DNA of 64,000 nucleotides. Source: Ramlibacter alkalitolerans (lineage in GTDB: Bacteria > Pseudomonadota > Gammaproteobacteria > Burkholderiales > Burkholderiaceae_C). Made by a program: the position numbers and the translations under genes. Below the pieces are notes generated by a model. The model was not told the origin of the DNA, did not search any database, and worked only from the letters and a program-made list of their open reading frames with translations. Below, piece by piece: positions 8,440-17,008 of the stretch (the first letter of the stretch is position 1; the number at the start of each line of letters is the position of its first letter). The stretch is from NCBI RefSeq assembly GCF_016722765.1, contig NZ_JAEQND010000016.1, positions 68,287 to 132,286 of the forward strand, in the 5' to 3' direction.

Positions 8440-9438
8440 CTAGCCTAGTAGACGCGCCAGCGTCAACAACGCCAGCAACACCATCCACAACACCACCGAG
8501 CGCCACACCAGGCCGACGATGCTGCGCAAGTGCGCGACCTCCGCCTCGCGGCCCGGCGTGCTCGCCGTGCCCAGGGGCGGCTCGGCGCCCATGCCGGCGG
8601 TCTGGAAGCCCTGCGAGCCGGTGGGCGCGAACACCGGCTTGAGCGTTTCGCCGCCCAGGCGCACGTTCACCGCACCGGAGGTGGCTGCAAGGATCACGCC
8701 GTCGTTGTCGTTCGGGAAGCGCTGCGCGTAGTTGCGCCAGCAGTCGATCGCTTCCTCGAAGCTGCCGACCACCGCGAACGCGATGGCGGTGATGCGCGCC
8801 GGCAGCCAGTCCACCGCCGTCCAGGCGCGCGCGGCCGCCGATTGCAGGGCCTCGCTGGCGGGCTGCAGCTGCATGCGGCTGCGATAGCGCCAGTAGCGCG
8901 CCACGAATTCGGCCATGCGGTACAGCACCGCGCCGGCCGGCCCCAGGCCGAAGGCGGCCAGGATCGAGAACCAGGCCAGCACGCCGAACACGTGGCGGTG
9001 CGCGGCCAGCACCGAGTACTCGATCACGTGGCGCACGATCTCGCTGCGCGGGAGTTCACTCGCATCGACGCGCTGCCACTGCGCCAGCAACTGGCGCGCG
9101 CGCGTCTCGTCGCCGGCCTCGAGCGCGTCGCGGATCGCGGTGAAATGGTGGCTGAACTGGCGAAAGCCCAGGGTGACGTACAGGACCAGCACGCTCCACA
9201 CCATGGCCGCGGGCCATCCGAGCGTGAGCGCCAGGGCCCAGTGGATGCCGAGCGCGAGCAGCGCCGGCGCGGCCACCGCGAGCAGCCAGCTCACCCAGCC
9301 ATGCTGCGGCTTGCCGGCGTCGAAGTTGCTGCTCACCCAGCGCGCCCACACGCGCAAGCCGGTGTGGATCGCGTTGTGCGCTCCCAGCGGACGCACCTGC
9401 TCGATCAGTAGCGCGAACAGGATCGCGAAGAAGCTCAT
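8440..9438 (-). CDS. CobD/CbiB family protein
   Basis: A 332-residue membrane protein of the CobD/CbiB family, whose founding members attach the aminopropanol arm to cobyric acid in cobalamin synthesis. MSFFAILFALLIEQVRPL and the later WLPARITAIAFAVVGSFEEAIDCWR fit the family, which normally has LPARLT near the C-terminus. No other cobalamin genes are present here. Betaproteobacteria often carry a divergent orphan of this family next to the NUDIX gene, so a real role in cobalamin synthesis is uncertain. It may be transcribed with the upstream CoA pyrophosphatase. Confidence 0.85.
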   Translation of the reverse strand: MSFFAILFALLIEQVRPLGAHNAIHTGLRVWARWVSSNFDAGKPQHGWVSWLLAVAAPALLALGIHWALALTLGWPAAMVWSVLVLYVTLGFRQFSHHFTAIRDALEAGDETRARQLLAQWQRVDASELPRSEIVRHVIEYSVLAAHRHVFGVLAWFSILAAFGLGPAGAVLYRMAEFVARYWRYRSRMQLQPASEALQSAAARAWTAVDWLPARITAIAFAVVGSFEEAIDCWRNYAQRFPNDNDGVILAATSGAVNVRLGGETLKPVFAPTGSQGFQTAGMGAEPPLGTASTPGREAEVAHLRSIVGLVWRSVVLWMVLLALLTLARLLG

Positions 9439-9473
9439 GGCCCCGGATGATAACGGGGCGGTTCAGGGGCCCT

Positions 9474-10196
9474 TCAGGCGGCCAGGAACCGGTACAGGTT
9501 GCGCAGCATCCCCGCCGTGGCCCCCCAGATGAAACGCTCGCGCCCGGCCTCGTCGCGGTACGGCATCGAGAACCACTCGCGCCGCGTGCCGCTGAATTCG
9601 ATCGCATGGCGGCGATGGTGGGCCGGGTTCATGAGGAAATCGAGGGGCACCTCGAAGGCGTCGTCGACCTCGTGCGCGTTGAGCGCCAGGTGGTAGTCCG
9701 CGTGCACGAGGGCGATCACCGGCGTGACGATGAACATCGTGCCGGTGGTGTACGTGGGCAGCATGCCCAGCACTTCGGCCAGCGAGCGGTCGAGGCCGAT
9801 CTCCTCGTGGGCTTCGCGCAAGGCCGTATCGGCCGCATCGACGTCCGTGTCGTCGCGCTTGCCGCCCGGGAAGGCGACCTGCCCCGAATGCGTGGACAGG
9901 TGCGCGGTGCGCTGCGTGAGCAGCACCATGGGACGTTCGCGCATCACCACCGGCACCAGCACCGCGGCCGCGGCCGTCTTGCGGTCGGTGAAGCGCGGCT
10001 CGTCGCGCAGCTCCGGCTCCCACACCGGCGGCCAGGCGAAACGCTGGCGCAGCGCCTCGGGCGTCAGCCGCTGCGCATCGACGGCCGGCAGGTGGTCGTC
10101 GCGGGCGACGACCGGCACCTCGCGCGGGTCGAAATTGGGCAGCTTCGACAGCGGCGTGTCCGGCGGGATGGCGGCGGAAGGATCGATGGGCGGCAT
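9474..10196 (-). CDS. CoA pyrophosphatase, NUDIX (NudL/YeaB type)
   Basis: A 240-residue NUDIX hydrolase predicted to split coenzyme A into phosphopantetheine and 3',5'-ADP. The subgroup signature LLTQRTAHLSTHSGQVAFPGG precedes the NUDIX box, whose catalytic core reads REAHEEIGL. This combination is specific for CoA pyrophosphatases. It lies 72 bases after rplS, beyond a probable terminator, and 35 bases before the cobD-like gene on the same strand. Confidence 0.92.
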   Translation of the reverse strand: MPPIDPSAAIPPDTPLSKLPNFDPREVPVVARDDHLPAVDAQRLTPEALRQRFAWPPVWEPELRDEPRFTDRKTAAAAVLVPVVMRERPMVLLTQRTAHLSTHSGQVAFPGGKRDDTDVDAADTALREAHEEIGLDRSLAEVLGMLPTYTTGTMFIVTPVIALVHADYHLALNAHEVDDAFEVPLDFLMNPAHHRRHAIEFSGTRREWFSMPYRDEAGRERFIWGATAGMLRNLYRFLAA

Positions 10197-10214
10197 GGGG
10201 GCGGCAGGAAAAGA

Positions 10215-10250
10215 AAAACCGCCGCGAGCTCTTCGAGCCGGCGGCGGTTG
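10215..10250 (-). terminator. Rho-independent terminator of the rpsP-rplS operon
   Basis: Read on the minus strand, a stem of nine pairs (AACCGCCGC with GCGGCGGTT, 10249-10241 and 10225-10217), with a partly paired inner segment, is followed directly by TTTTTC. It lies 19 bases beyond the rplS stop and should end the ribosomal operon. Confidence 0.8.
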
Positions 10251-10268
10251 TTCGCGAGGGCGCTGCGT

Positions 10269-10649
10269 TTACTCCGCGGCAGGCGCCTTCTCGCGGTGGG
10301 CCAGCTTTTCCTTGATGCGGGCCGACTTGCCGGAGCGCTCGCGCAGGTAGTACAGCTTGGCGCGGCGCACGTCGCCGCGGCGCTTGACTTCGACGCCGGC
10401 GATCAGCGGGCTGTAGGTCTGGAACGTGCGCTCCACGCCTTCACCGCTGGAGATCTTGCGCACCGTGAAGGCGCTGTTCAGACCGCGGTTGCGCTTGGCG
10501 ATCACCACGCCTTCGTAGGCCTGCACGCGCTTGCGGTTGCCTTCGACGACGTTCACCGAGACGATGACGGTATCGCCGGGGGCGAAGGCCGGGATGTTCT
10601 TGCCCAGGCGGGCGATTTCCTCTTGTTCGAGGGTCTGGATCAGGTTCAT
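10269..10649 (-). CDS. rplS: 50S ribosomal protein L19
   Basis: A 126-residue protein of the large subunit at the 30S-50S interface. MNLIQTLEQEEI, PAFAPGDTVIVSVNVVEG, YEGVVIAKRNRGLNSAFTVRKIS and RRGDVRRAKLYYLRER are the universal L19 blocks. The start is the ATG at 10649, with GAGG upstream. It is the last gene of rpsP-rimM-trmD-rplS; a 131-base gap, longer than the others, precedes it. Confidence 0.98.
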   Translation of the reverse strand: MNLIQTLEQEEIARLGKNIPAFAPGDTVIVSVNVVEGNRKRVQAYEGVVIAKRNRGLNSAFTVRKISSGEGVERTFQTYSPLIAGVEVKRRGDVRRAKLYYLRERSGKSARIKEKLAHREKAPAAE

Positions 10650-10780
10650 GGCTGCCTCAGCGATCTTGCCCGCGCTGCACCGCAACGCGAAAGGCGTTGC
10701 TTCTGGCTGTGTCCTGGCTTCGCTGCATCCACAGGGGAAAGCGGCTCGGACGGCCGGGTAGAGGATCGGAAAACCCGCGA

Positions 10781-11524
10781 TTATAGCGTGCGCAGGAAAT
10801 CCTCGTCGGCGCGGGTCAGCCGGCCGGCGGCACGGGCGGCGGAAAGCAGGTCCGGCCGGTGCCGGGCGGTGATCGCCAGCCGCTGCGTGCGCCGCCAGTC
10901 GGCGATGCGGGCATGGTGGCCGGAAAGCAGTTCTTCCGGCACCTTCAGCCCGTTCCATTCTTCCGGACGGGTGTAGTGCGGGCAATCGAGCAGGCCGTCC
11001 AGCGCCGGATTGAAGCTGTCTTCCTGGTGGCTGCCGGCGTCGTTGAGCACGCCGGGCTGCAGGCGGGCCACGGCGTCCAGCAGCGCCATGGCGGCGATTT
11101 CGCCACCGGACAGCACGAAGTCGCCCAGGCTCAGCTGCAGGTCGACCTCGGTATCGACGAAGCGCTGGTCGACGCCTTCGTAGCGGCCGCACAGCAGGAC
11201 GGCGCCGGCACCGGCGGACCAGCGCTCGACGCCCGCATGGTCGAGCCGCTCGCCGATGGGGGAAAAAAGCACGACCGGCGCAGCGTCGTCGCGGTCCGCC
11301 TTCACGGCGGCCAGGCAGCGCGCCAGGGGCTCGGCCAGCATCACCATCCCGGGACCGCCGCCGAACGGACGGTCGTCGACGCGCCGGTAGTTGCCCTCGG
11401 CGTAGTCTCGCAACTGCCACAGGCGCACGTCGACCTGCCTCGTCTCGAACGCGCGGCGCGTCACGCCGGCGGCCAGGAAGGGCGCGAACAGTTCCGGAAA
11501 CAGGGTGACGACGTCGAAGCGCAT
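10781..11524 (-). CDS. trmD: tRNA (guanine-37-N1) methyltransferase
   Basis: A 247-residue SPOUT-class enzyme that methylates G37 next to the anticodon and prevents +1 frameshifting. MRFDVVTLFPELFAPFL, RPFGGGPGMVM and LLCGRYEGVDQRF form the knotted SAM site; SLGDFVLSGGEIAAM and SFNPALDGLLDCPHYTRPEEW are also diagnostic. The start is seven bases beyond the rimM stop, so the genes are tightly linked. Confidence 0.98.
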   Translation of the reverse strand: MRFDVVTLFPELFAPFLAAGVTRRAFETRQVDVRLWQLRDYAEGNYRRVDDRPFGGGPGMVMLAEPLARCLAAVKADRDDAAPVVLFSPIGERLDHAGVERWSAGAGAVLLCGRYEGVDQRFVDTEVDLQLSLGDFVLSGGEIAAMALLDAVARLQPGVLNDAGSHQEDSFNPALDGLLDCPHYTRPEEWNGLKVPEELLSGHHARIADWRRTQRLAITARHRPDLLSAARAAGRLTRADEDFLRTL

Positions 11525-11531
11525 GTTCGAC

Positions 11532-12140
11532 TCAATAGTCGGCCTGCCAGTCGACCTCGATGCGGCGGGCGTGCAGGTCGACCTTGTCGACGTAGGCACT
11601 CACGAAGGGCAGCATGCGTTCCTGCGGCTTGCCGCCCTCCTCGTATTCCACCACCAGCACCGTCTGCGGGCCGGTGGACATGAGGTCCTTGACGCGGCCC
11701 AGGTGCACGCCCTCGCGGTTGAACACCTCCAGGCCGAGCAGGTCGACCCAGTAGAACTCGTCCTCGGGGGCGGTGGGGAAGGAGGAGCGGGGCACGAAGA
11801 TGCGCGCGCCCTTGAGCAGTTCGGCGGTGGCGCGGTCCTCGATGCCGTCGACGCGCGCCACGATGGAGTCGGAGTGCTCCTTGGCCTCGCGCACGCGCAG
11901 CAGCAGCGTGCCGGCGAACGCCTGCGGCCCGCGCTCGGTGGGCTGCAGGTACCAGCGCTTGGTGGAGAACAGCGCCTGCGGATCGGCGCTGTGGGGCAGG
12001 ACCTTGAACCAGCCCCTGACGCCCCAGGCGTCGAGGATGCGCCCGACTTCGATGGCATCCGCGGGCAGTTCCGCGGGCTCGATGTCCGAAGGCAGCCTCG
12101 GCGCTGCCGGACCGCCGGGCGCGGCCAATCGAAACCTCAA
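11532..12140 (-). CDS. rimM: Ribosome maturation factor RimM
   Basis: A 202-residue protein with an N-terminal RimM domain (VGRILDAWGVRGWFKV) and a C-terminal PRC barrel (FYWVDLLGLEVFNREGVHLGRV); it binds S19 and assists 30S head assembly. The best start is a TTG at 12140 that overlaps the rpsP stop codon as TTGA, which suggests translational coupling. No separate ribosome site is visible. The N-terminal 25 residues, rich in Ala and Pro, are variable in the family, so the exact start is less certain. Confidence 0.93.
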   Translation of the reverse strand: MRFRLAAPGGPAAPRLPSDIEPAELPADAIEVGRILDAWGVRGWFKVLPHSADPQALFSTKRWYLQPTERGPQAFAGTLLLRVREAKEHSDSIVARVDGIEDRATAELLKGARIFVPRSSFPTAPEDEFYWVDLLGLEVFNREGVHLGRVKDLMSTGPQTVLVVEYEEGGKPQERMLPFVSAYVDKVDLHARRIEVDWQADY

Positions 12141-12424
12141 GCCGCGGCGGCGGCGGGGGCTTCGGCAGCGGCGGCCGGCGCCTGGCCCGCGGCGTCCTTC
12201 AGCAGGCGCTCGACGGTCGGGGAGGCCTGGGCGCCCACGCCGCGCCAGTACGTCAGGCGGTCCTGCGCGATGCGCAGCTTCTCTTCGCCGTCCTTGGCGA
12301 CCGGGTTGTAGAAACCCAGGCGCTCGATGAAGCGGCCGTCACGGCGCACGCGCTTGTCGGCGACGACGATGTTGTAGAACGGACGGTGCTTGGCGCCGCC
12401 GCGGGAGAGTCGGATCACGACCAT
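12137..12424 (-). CDS. rpsP: 30S ribosomal protein S16
   Basis: A 95-residue small-subunit protein and the first gene of the operon. MVVIRLSRGGAKHRPFYNIVV and RRDGRFIERLGFYNP are the universal S16 blocks. The C-terminus is a low-complexity Ala-rich tail, common in Burkholderiales. Its stop overlaps the rimM start. The promoter should lie in the 131-base gap before the divergent acetyltransferase, but no clear sites stand out there. Confidence 0.98.
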   Translation of the reverse strand: MVVIRLSRGGAKHRPFYNIVVADKRVRRDGRFIERLGFYNPVAKDGEEKLRIAQDRLTYWRGVGAQASPTVERLLKDAAGQAPAAAAEAPAAAAA

Positions 12425-12555
12425 GATTTATCCTTCGGGTGGATGAGCGCTCCATCCCGGAGCGCAATGAATTTTTTCCCGGCGTTGAGACACGCGACTT
12501 GACCACCCGGCCAGCGACACGCCGAAAAGCCCGCGATTATAACTTCTTCTTCCCT

Positions 12556-13089
12556 ATGCTGAATTTGCGGCCGAGCACCGAAGCCGACGTCCCGGCGATC
12601 ACCGCCATCTATGCCCACCACGTCCTGCACGGAACCGGCACCTTCGAGACCACGGCGCCCGCCGAGGCCGAGATGGCGGCGCGCCGCGCCGACGTTCTTG
12701 CCAAGGGCCTGCCCTACCTGGTGGCCGACCAGGGCGGGCGGGTGCTGGGCTTTGCCTACTGCCAGTGGTTCAAGCCGCGGCCGGCCTATCGCTTCTCCGC
12801 CGAGGACTCGATCTACCTCGACCCCGACGCGGCCGGCCAGCGCATCGGCAACAAGCTCCTGGGCGAACTGACCCGCCAAGCCGAGGCCGTGGGCCTGCGC
12901 AAGCTGATCGCCGTGATCGGCGACTCCGACAACGTGCGCTCGATCGGCGTGCACCGCGCCGTGGGCTTCCGCCATGTCGGCACGATCGAATCCTGCGGCT
13001 GGAAATTCGGCCGCTGGCTGGACATCGTGCTGATGGAGAAATCGCTCGGCGAGGGCAACCGCACGGCACCCGAGCCGCAGCCGAAGTGA
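12556..13089 (+). CDS. GNAT family N-acetyltransferase, phosphinothricin-acetyltransferase type
   Basis: A 177-residue acetyl-CoA-dependent N-acetyltransferase. RPSTEADVPAITAIYAHHVLHGTGTFE is typical of the Pat/Bar/YncA group, and the acetyl-CoA loop is in LDPDAAGQRIGNKLLGELT. Members acetylate phosphinothricin, methionine sulfone or similar amino-acid analogues; the substrate here is unknown. I took MLNLRPSTEAD as the start; the open frame extends upstream but lacks family similarity. Its TGA overlaps the GTG of the next gene, so the two are coupled. Confidence 0.9.
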   Translation: MLNLRPSTEADVPAITAIYAHHVLHGTGTFETTAPAEAEMAARRADVLAKGLPYLVADQGGRVLGFAYCQWFKPRPAYRFSAEDSIYLDPDAAGQRIGNKLLGELTRQAEAVGLRKLIAVIGDSDNVRSIGVHRAVGFRHVGTIESCGWKFGRWLDIVLMEKSLGEGNRTAPEPQPK

Positions 13090-13532
13090 AGAGCAAGACG
13101 CTGGCGGCGTGGCTCGCCTTCCTGGGCGGCCCGCTGGGGCTGCACCGCTTCTACCTGCACGGATTCGGCGACTGGATCGGCTGGCTGCTGCCGATCCCCA
13201 CCGCGCTGGGCCTCTACGGCGTGGAGCGGGTGCAGCAGTTCGGGCAGGACGACGTCCTGAGCTGGTGGCTGGTTCCGCTGCTGGGCTTCACGATCGCCGG
13301 CTGCTGCCTCAACGCGATCGTGTACGGCCTCATGCCCACGGAGAAGTGGAACGCCCGCTTCAACGCCGCTGCGGCGCCGGAAGCGGAGTCCGGCGCCACG
13401 CACTGGGGAACGGTGTTCGCCATCGCGCTGTCGCTGGCGATCGGCGCCGGGGTGCTGATGGCGAGCCTCGCCTTCAGCTTCCAGCGCTATTTCGAGGTCC
13501 AGGTGGAGGAAGGGCGGCGGATCAGCGAGTAG
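13086..13532 (+). CDS. NINE/TM2-domain membrane protein
   Basis: A 148-residue membrane protein. The N-terminus KSKTLAAWLAFLGGPLGLHRFYLHG is the TM2/NINE signature, a helix ending in G-x-x-G-x-H-R-F-Y. Three to four hydrophobic segments follow, with a last one near the C-terminus. The function is unknown. The start is the GTG at 13086, which overlaps the preceding stop as GTGA; no other start gives the conserved N-terminus. Confidence 0.8.
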   Translation: MKSKTLAAWLAFLGGPLGLHRFYLHGFGDWIGWLLPIPTALGLYGVERVQQFGQDDVLSWWLVPLLGFTIAGCCLNAIVYGLMPTEKWNARFNAAAAPEAESGATHWGTVFAIALSLAIGAGVLMASLAFSFQRYFEVQVEEGRRISE

Positions 13533-13561
13533 GCGCGGAGAAGGGGCGCTCGCGCCCCTCC

Positions 13562-13589
13562 CTGGGTCCCCGCCTGCGCGGGGATGACG
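13562..13589. repeat. Short palindrome of the GGTCCCCGCCTGCGCGGGG type
   Basis: A hairpin with arms CCCCGC and GCGGGG around CTGC lies between the convergent TM2-protein and pit genes and ends in GATGACG. It belongs to a very common class of short intergenic repeats in GC-rich bacteria. A related copy is at 63864-63886, after kynA. Confidence 0.6.
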
Positions 13590-13597
13590 CTTTCGCC

Positions 13598-14608
13598 TCA
13601 GAACATCTGCAGGCTGACCCAGTACGCGATCGCGGCGACGAAGGCGCTGGCGGGGATGGTGAAGATCCAGGCCCAGATGATGTTGCCGGCCACGCCCCAG
13701 CGCACCGCGCTCATGCGCTGCGTGGAGCCCACGCCCACGATGGCGCCGGTGATGGTGTGCGTGGTGGACACCGGAATGCCCAGCCCGGTGGCGATGAACA
13801 GCGTCATGGCGCCGCCCGTTTCGGCGCAGAAGCCGCCCACCGGCTTGAGCTTGGTGATGCGCTGCCCCATGGTCTTGACGATGCGCCAGCCGCCGAACAT
13901 GGTGCCCAGGCCCATCGCGGTGTAGCAGCCGGCGATCACCCAGGTCGGCGGCGTGCCCGCGCCCACCGCCACGTGGCCGGTGGCGATCAGCAGCATCCAG
14001 ATGATGCCGATCGTCTTCTGCGAGTCGTTGCCGCCGTGGCCCAGGCTGTACGCCCCGGCCGAGAGCAGCTGCAGGCGGCGGAACCACTTGTCCACGCGCG
14101 AGGGCCGGGTGGAGCGGAAGATGTTGGACACCACCGCCATCATGAAGGAGCCGAGCACGAACCCCATCAGCGGCGAGACGAAGATGAAGATCACGGTCTT
14201 CCAGATGCCGGCGGCGATCAGCGCGTGCGCGCCGGTCTTGGCGATCACGGCACCGCAGATGCCGCCGATCAGCGCATGGGAGGAACTGCTCGGGATGCCG
14301 TACCACCAGGTGATCACGTTCCAGGTGATGGCACCGGCCAGCGCGCCGAACACCACGTGCGTGTCGACGATGCCCGGCTCGACGATGCCCTTGCCCACCG
14401 TCGCCGCCACGCTCAGGTGGAACATGAAGACCGCCACCACGTTGAAGAACGCGGCGAACACCACGGCCTGCGTCGGCTTCAGCACGCCGGTGGAGACCAC
14501 CGTCGCGATCGAGTTGGCGGCGTCGTGGAACCCGTTCATGAAGTCGAACAGGAAAGCGACGACCACCAGCATCACCACGACCCAGAGGGCCGTCTGCGTC
14601 ACTACCAT
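13598..14608 (-). CDS. Low-affinity inorganic phosphate transporter, Pit family
   Basis: A 336-residue inner-membrane phosphate permease of the PiT family. Two copies of the family signature are visible: FMNGFHDAANSIATVVSTG near residue 25 and AYSLGHGGNDSQKTIGI in the second half, both of which line the phosphate/cation path. About ten hydrophobic segments are present. GAGG precedes the ATG by nine bases, and the DUF47 gene ends 11 bases upstream, so the two form a transport-plus-regulator operon. Confidence 0.94.
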   Translation of the reverse strand: MVVTQTALWVVVMLVVVAFLFDFMNGFHDAANSIATVVSTGVLKPTQAVVFAAFFNVVAVFMFHLSVAATVGKGIVEPGIVDTHVVFGALAGAITWNVITWWYGIPSSSSHALIGGICGAVIAKTGAHALIAAGIWKTVIFIFVSPLMGFVLGSFMMAVVSNIFRSTRPSRVDKWFRRLQLLSAGAYSLGHGGNDSQKTIGIIWMLLIATGHVAVGAGTPPTWVIAGCYTAMGLGTMFGGWRIVKTMGQRITKLKPVGGFCAETGGAMTLFIATGLGIPVSTTHTITGAIVGVGSTQRMSAVRWGVAGNIIWAWIFTIPASAFVAAIAYWVSLQMF

Positions 14609-14619
14609 CGGGTGCCGCC

Positions 14620-15267
14620 TCAGGAGTTCTCGAGCACGATGCCTTCGACGACGTTGGCCACGTCCTCGCACTTGTCGGTGATCGTCTCCAGCAGCTCGTA
14701 GATCGCCTTGAGCTTGATCACCTCGCGCACGTCCGGCTCCTCCCGGAACAGCTTGCTCATGGCGGAACGCATCACCCGGTCGGCTTCCGATTCGATCTTG
14801 TCGATCTCCTCGCAGGTCTTGAGCGCCGCCTGCGCCGTGTTGTGGTCGGACAGCTTGGACAGGTGCGACACCGCCTCCTGCACCTGCTCGCAGCAGCGCA
14901 CGCTGAGCTCGGTGAGGCGGGTGATTTCCGCCGTCATGTGCCGCACGTCGTACAGCGCCATCGTCTCGGCCGAGTCCTGGATCAGGTCGGCGACGTCGTC
15001 CATGGTGTTGATCAGCGTGTGGATCTGCTCGCGGTCGATGGGCGTGATGAAGGTCGAGTGGATCAGGCGGTTGACTTCATGCGTCACCTTGTCGGCCGAA
15101 CGCTCCGCGTGGTCCACTTCACGATTGTGCTGGTCGCGCAGGTTGGCGTCGTTGTAGTTGGCCACCAGGCGCGCGAAAGCGTGGGCCGCCTCGACGATCC
15201 GCTCCGCGTGCTGGTTGAACATTTCGAAGAAGTTGCCTTCTTTCGGGAGCAGTTTCTTGAAGAGCAT
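14620..15267 (-). CDS. DUF47 family protein (PhoU-like, TIGR00153 type)
   Basis: A 215-residue, mostly helical cytoplasmic protein of the DUF47/PhoU-like family. MLFKKLLPKEGNFFEMFNQHAE, HNREVDHAERSADKVTHEVNRLIHSTFITPIDREQ and the second helical repeat KTCEEIDKIESEADRVM are typical. Such proteins sit next to Pit transporters and are thought to modulate phosphate uptake. GGAG lies before the ATG. It is the first gene of the two-gene phosphate unit. Confidence 0.92.
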   Translation of the reverse strand: MLFKKLLPKEGNFFEMFNQHAERIVEAAHAFARLVANYNDANLRDQHNREVDHAERSADKVTHEVNRLIHSTFITPIDREQIHTLINTMDDVADLIQDSAETMALYDVRHMTAEITRLTELSVRCCEQVQEAVSHLSKLSDHNTAQAALKTCEEIDKIESEADRVMRSAMSKLFREEPDVREVIKLKAIYELLETITDKCEDVANVVEGIVLENS

Positions 15268-15341
15268 GGGTGCTCCGGGAAGGAGAGGTGTTGTTGTCGG
15301 GTCCGCGGGCGAGTTTACCCGCCGCCCCCCGGGCTGCCCCT

Positions 15342-15713
15342 TTACCCGTTGCGGAATATGAAATACACGGCGCCGACCATGCACAGCGCCGCCCAGAGGT
15401 AGTCCAGTTTCAGCGGCACCTTCAGGAAATAGACGGAAAACGGCAGGAACACGCCCAGCGTGATCACTTCCTGCATGATCTTGAGCTGGCCGACGCTGTA
15501 GCCGGCCCGCTGGAAGCCGATGCGGTTGGCGGGCACCTGCAGCAGGTACTCGGCCAGCGCGATGCCCCAGCTCACGAAGGCGGCGACGTACCAGGGCGCC
15601 GTCGCGAGGCTGCGCAGGTGGCCGTACCAGGCGAAGGTCATGAACACGTTGGAGGCGATGAGCAGCAGGATGGTCTGCAGCGACAGCGGAACGAAGGTGG
15701 AAAGCGCGGCCAT
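15342..15713 (-). CDS. DUF486 / DMT family small membrane protein
   Basis: A 123-residue protein with four hydrophobic helices, similar in size to small multidrug resistance proteins and assigned to DUF486. FVPLSLQTILLLIASNVFMTFAWYGHL, PWYVAAFVSWGIALAEYLLQVPANR and the C-terminal AALCMVGAVYFIFRN are the family blocks. Function is unproven. Its start overlaps the likely start of the divergent pseudouridine synthase by about 17 bases, so the promoters must lie inside the coding regions. Confidence 0.88.
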   Translation of the reverse strand: MAALSTFVPLSLQTILLLIASNVFMTFAWYGHLRSLATAPWYVAAFVSWGIALAEYLLQVPANRIGFQRAGYSVGQLKIMQEVITLGVFLPFSVYFLKVPLKLDYLWAALCMVGAVYFIFRNG

Positions 15714-16350
15714 CCCGCCATTATCCGAAGGCCTGGTGTATGTCGACGAGCACCTGCTGGTGCTGGACAAGCCCGCGGGCCTGCTCGCGGTGCCCGGACG
15801 CGGCGAGGACAAGCAGGATTGCCTGGCGGCGCGCGCGCAGCGCCTGTGGCCCGACGCACTGGTGGTGCACCGCCTCGACATGGCGACCTCGGGCCTGTTC
15901 CTCATGGGCCGCGGGCTGCACGTGCAGCGGGTGCTGAGCCGCGCCTTCGCCGAGCGGCGGGTGGACAAGCGCTACGAGGCGGTGGTGGCCGGGCGCGTCG
16001 GCGCCCTGCACGAGGAAGGCGTGATCGACCTGCCGCTGGCCGCCGACTGGCCGAACCGCCCGCTGCAGAAGATCGATCGCGAGCAGGGCCGTCCGAGCAC
16101 CACGCACTGGCGCGTGACCGGGCTGGAAGAAGACAGCACGCGCCTGGCGCTCGCGCCGGTCACCGGCCGCACGCACCAGCTGCGCGTGCACCTGCTGGCG
16201 ATCGGCCACCCGATCCTGGGCGATGCCTTGTACGCGCCGCCGCCGGTGCGCTCGCGCGCGCCCCGCCTGCTGCTGCACGCGAGCGCGCTGCGGCTGGCGC
16301 ACCCCGCCGGCGGCGAAGCCCTCGCCTTCGACAGCCCCGCGCCCTTCTGA
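15697..16350 (+). CDS. RluA family RNA pseudouridine synthase
   Basis: A 217-residue enzyme that turns uridine into pseudouridine in rRNA or tRNA. The RluA motif with the catalytic aspartate is VVHRLDMATSGLFLMGR. Substrate-binding blocks LVLDKPAGLLAVPGRG and LAPVTGRTHQLRVHLLAIGHPILGDALY are complete. No S4 domain is present, as in the short RluA/TruC type. The start is uncertain: GTG at 15697 gives the PPLSE N-terminus seen in related proteins as I remember them; GTG at 15736 is an alternative. Confidence 0.88.
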   Translation: MESAAIPPLSEGLVYVDEHLLVLDKPAGLLAVPGRGEDKQDCLAARAQRLWPDALVVHRLDMATSGLFLMGRGLHVQRVLSRAFAERRVDKRYEAVVAGRVGALHEEGVIDLPLAADWPNRPLQKIDREQGRPSTTHWRVTGLEEDSTRLALAPVTGRTHQLRVHLLAIGHPILGDALYAPPPVRSRAPRLLLHASALRLAHPAGGEALAFDSPAPF

Positions 16351-16384
16351 GACACTGGCCCGAACGCTTTCCGGGGAGCCCACT

Positions 16385-17002
16385 ATGCGCAAGCACCTCA
16401 GCCGCCGTACCGTCGCCGCCGCGCTGGTCGCCCTGCCCGCCTGCTGGACGGGCGTGCGGGCGCAACCGGCACCGGCGCGCCGCGCCACGCCCGCGCAGAC
16501 CGAAGGCCCGTTCTATCCCGTCGCCCTGCCCGCCGACACCGACGCCGACCTGCTGCGCAACGGCCGCCTGCAGTACACGCGCGGCGACCCCGCGTGGGTC
16601 GAAGGCACCGTGACCGACCTCGCGGGCAAGCCGCTGGCGGGAGCGCAGGTGGAGATCTGGCAGTGCGACCACGCGGGCCACTACCACCACCCGGGTGACG
16701 GCGGCCGCGCCGATCCGGACTTCCAGGGCTTCGGCCGCGTCACCGTCGGCAGCGACGGCCGCTACCGCTTCCGCACGATCCGGCCCGTGCCCTACACCGG
16801 CCGCGCGCCGCACATCCACGTGAAGGTGAAGATGCAGCGGCGCGAGTTGCTCACCACCCAGCTCTATGTGGAGGGCGACCCCGGCAACCCGCGCGACTTC
16901 CTCTGGCGCAACCTGGGCGCCGACCGCGACCTGGTGACCGTGGCCTTCCGCCCGGGCCCGGAGGGCGTGCAAGCCAGTTTTCCCATCGTCATCGCCACCT
17001 GA
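16385..17002 (+). CDS. Intradiol ring-cleavage dioxygenase (protocatechuate 3,4-dioxygenase-like)
   Basis: A 205-residue non-haem Fe(III) dioxygenase of the intradiol type. The four iron ligands can be placed: Tyr100 (GHYHHPG), Tyr137 (RPVPYTGR), His143 and His145 (PHIHVKV). The N-terminus LSRRTVAAALVALPACW is a twin-arginine-like signal, so it probably acts outside the cytoplasm. Secreted enzymes of this group are poorly characterised; the substrate is likely a catechol but no aromatic pathway genes are adjacent. It is followed 6 bases later by an SDR gene on the same strand. Confidence 0.9.
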   Translation: MRKHLSRRTVAAALVALPACWTGVRAQPAPARRATPAQTEGPFYPVALPADTDADLLRNGRLQYTRGDPAWVEGTVTDLAGKPLAGAQVEIWQCDHAGHYHHPGDGGRADPDFQGFGRVTVGSDGRYRFRTIRPVPYTGRAPHIHVKVKMQRRELLTTQLYVEGDPGNPRDFLWRNLGADRDLVTVAFRPGPEGVQASFPIVIAT

Positions 17003-17008
17003 GATTCC

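Noticed and set aside
8440..9438. Evidence for a cobalamin synthesis cluster
   Set aside because: Only a CobD/CbiB-like gene is present, next to unrelated genes; no other cob or cbi gene is in the window.
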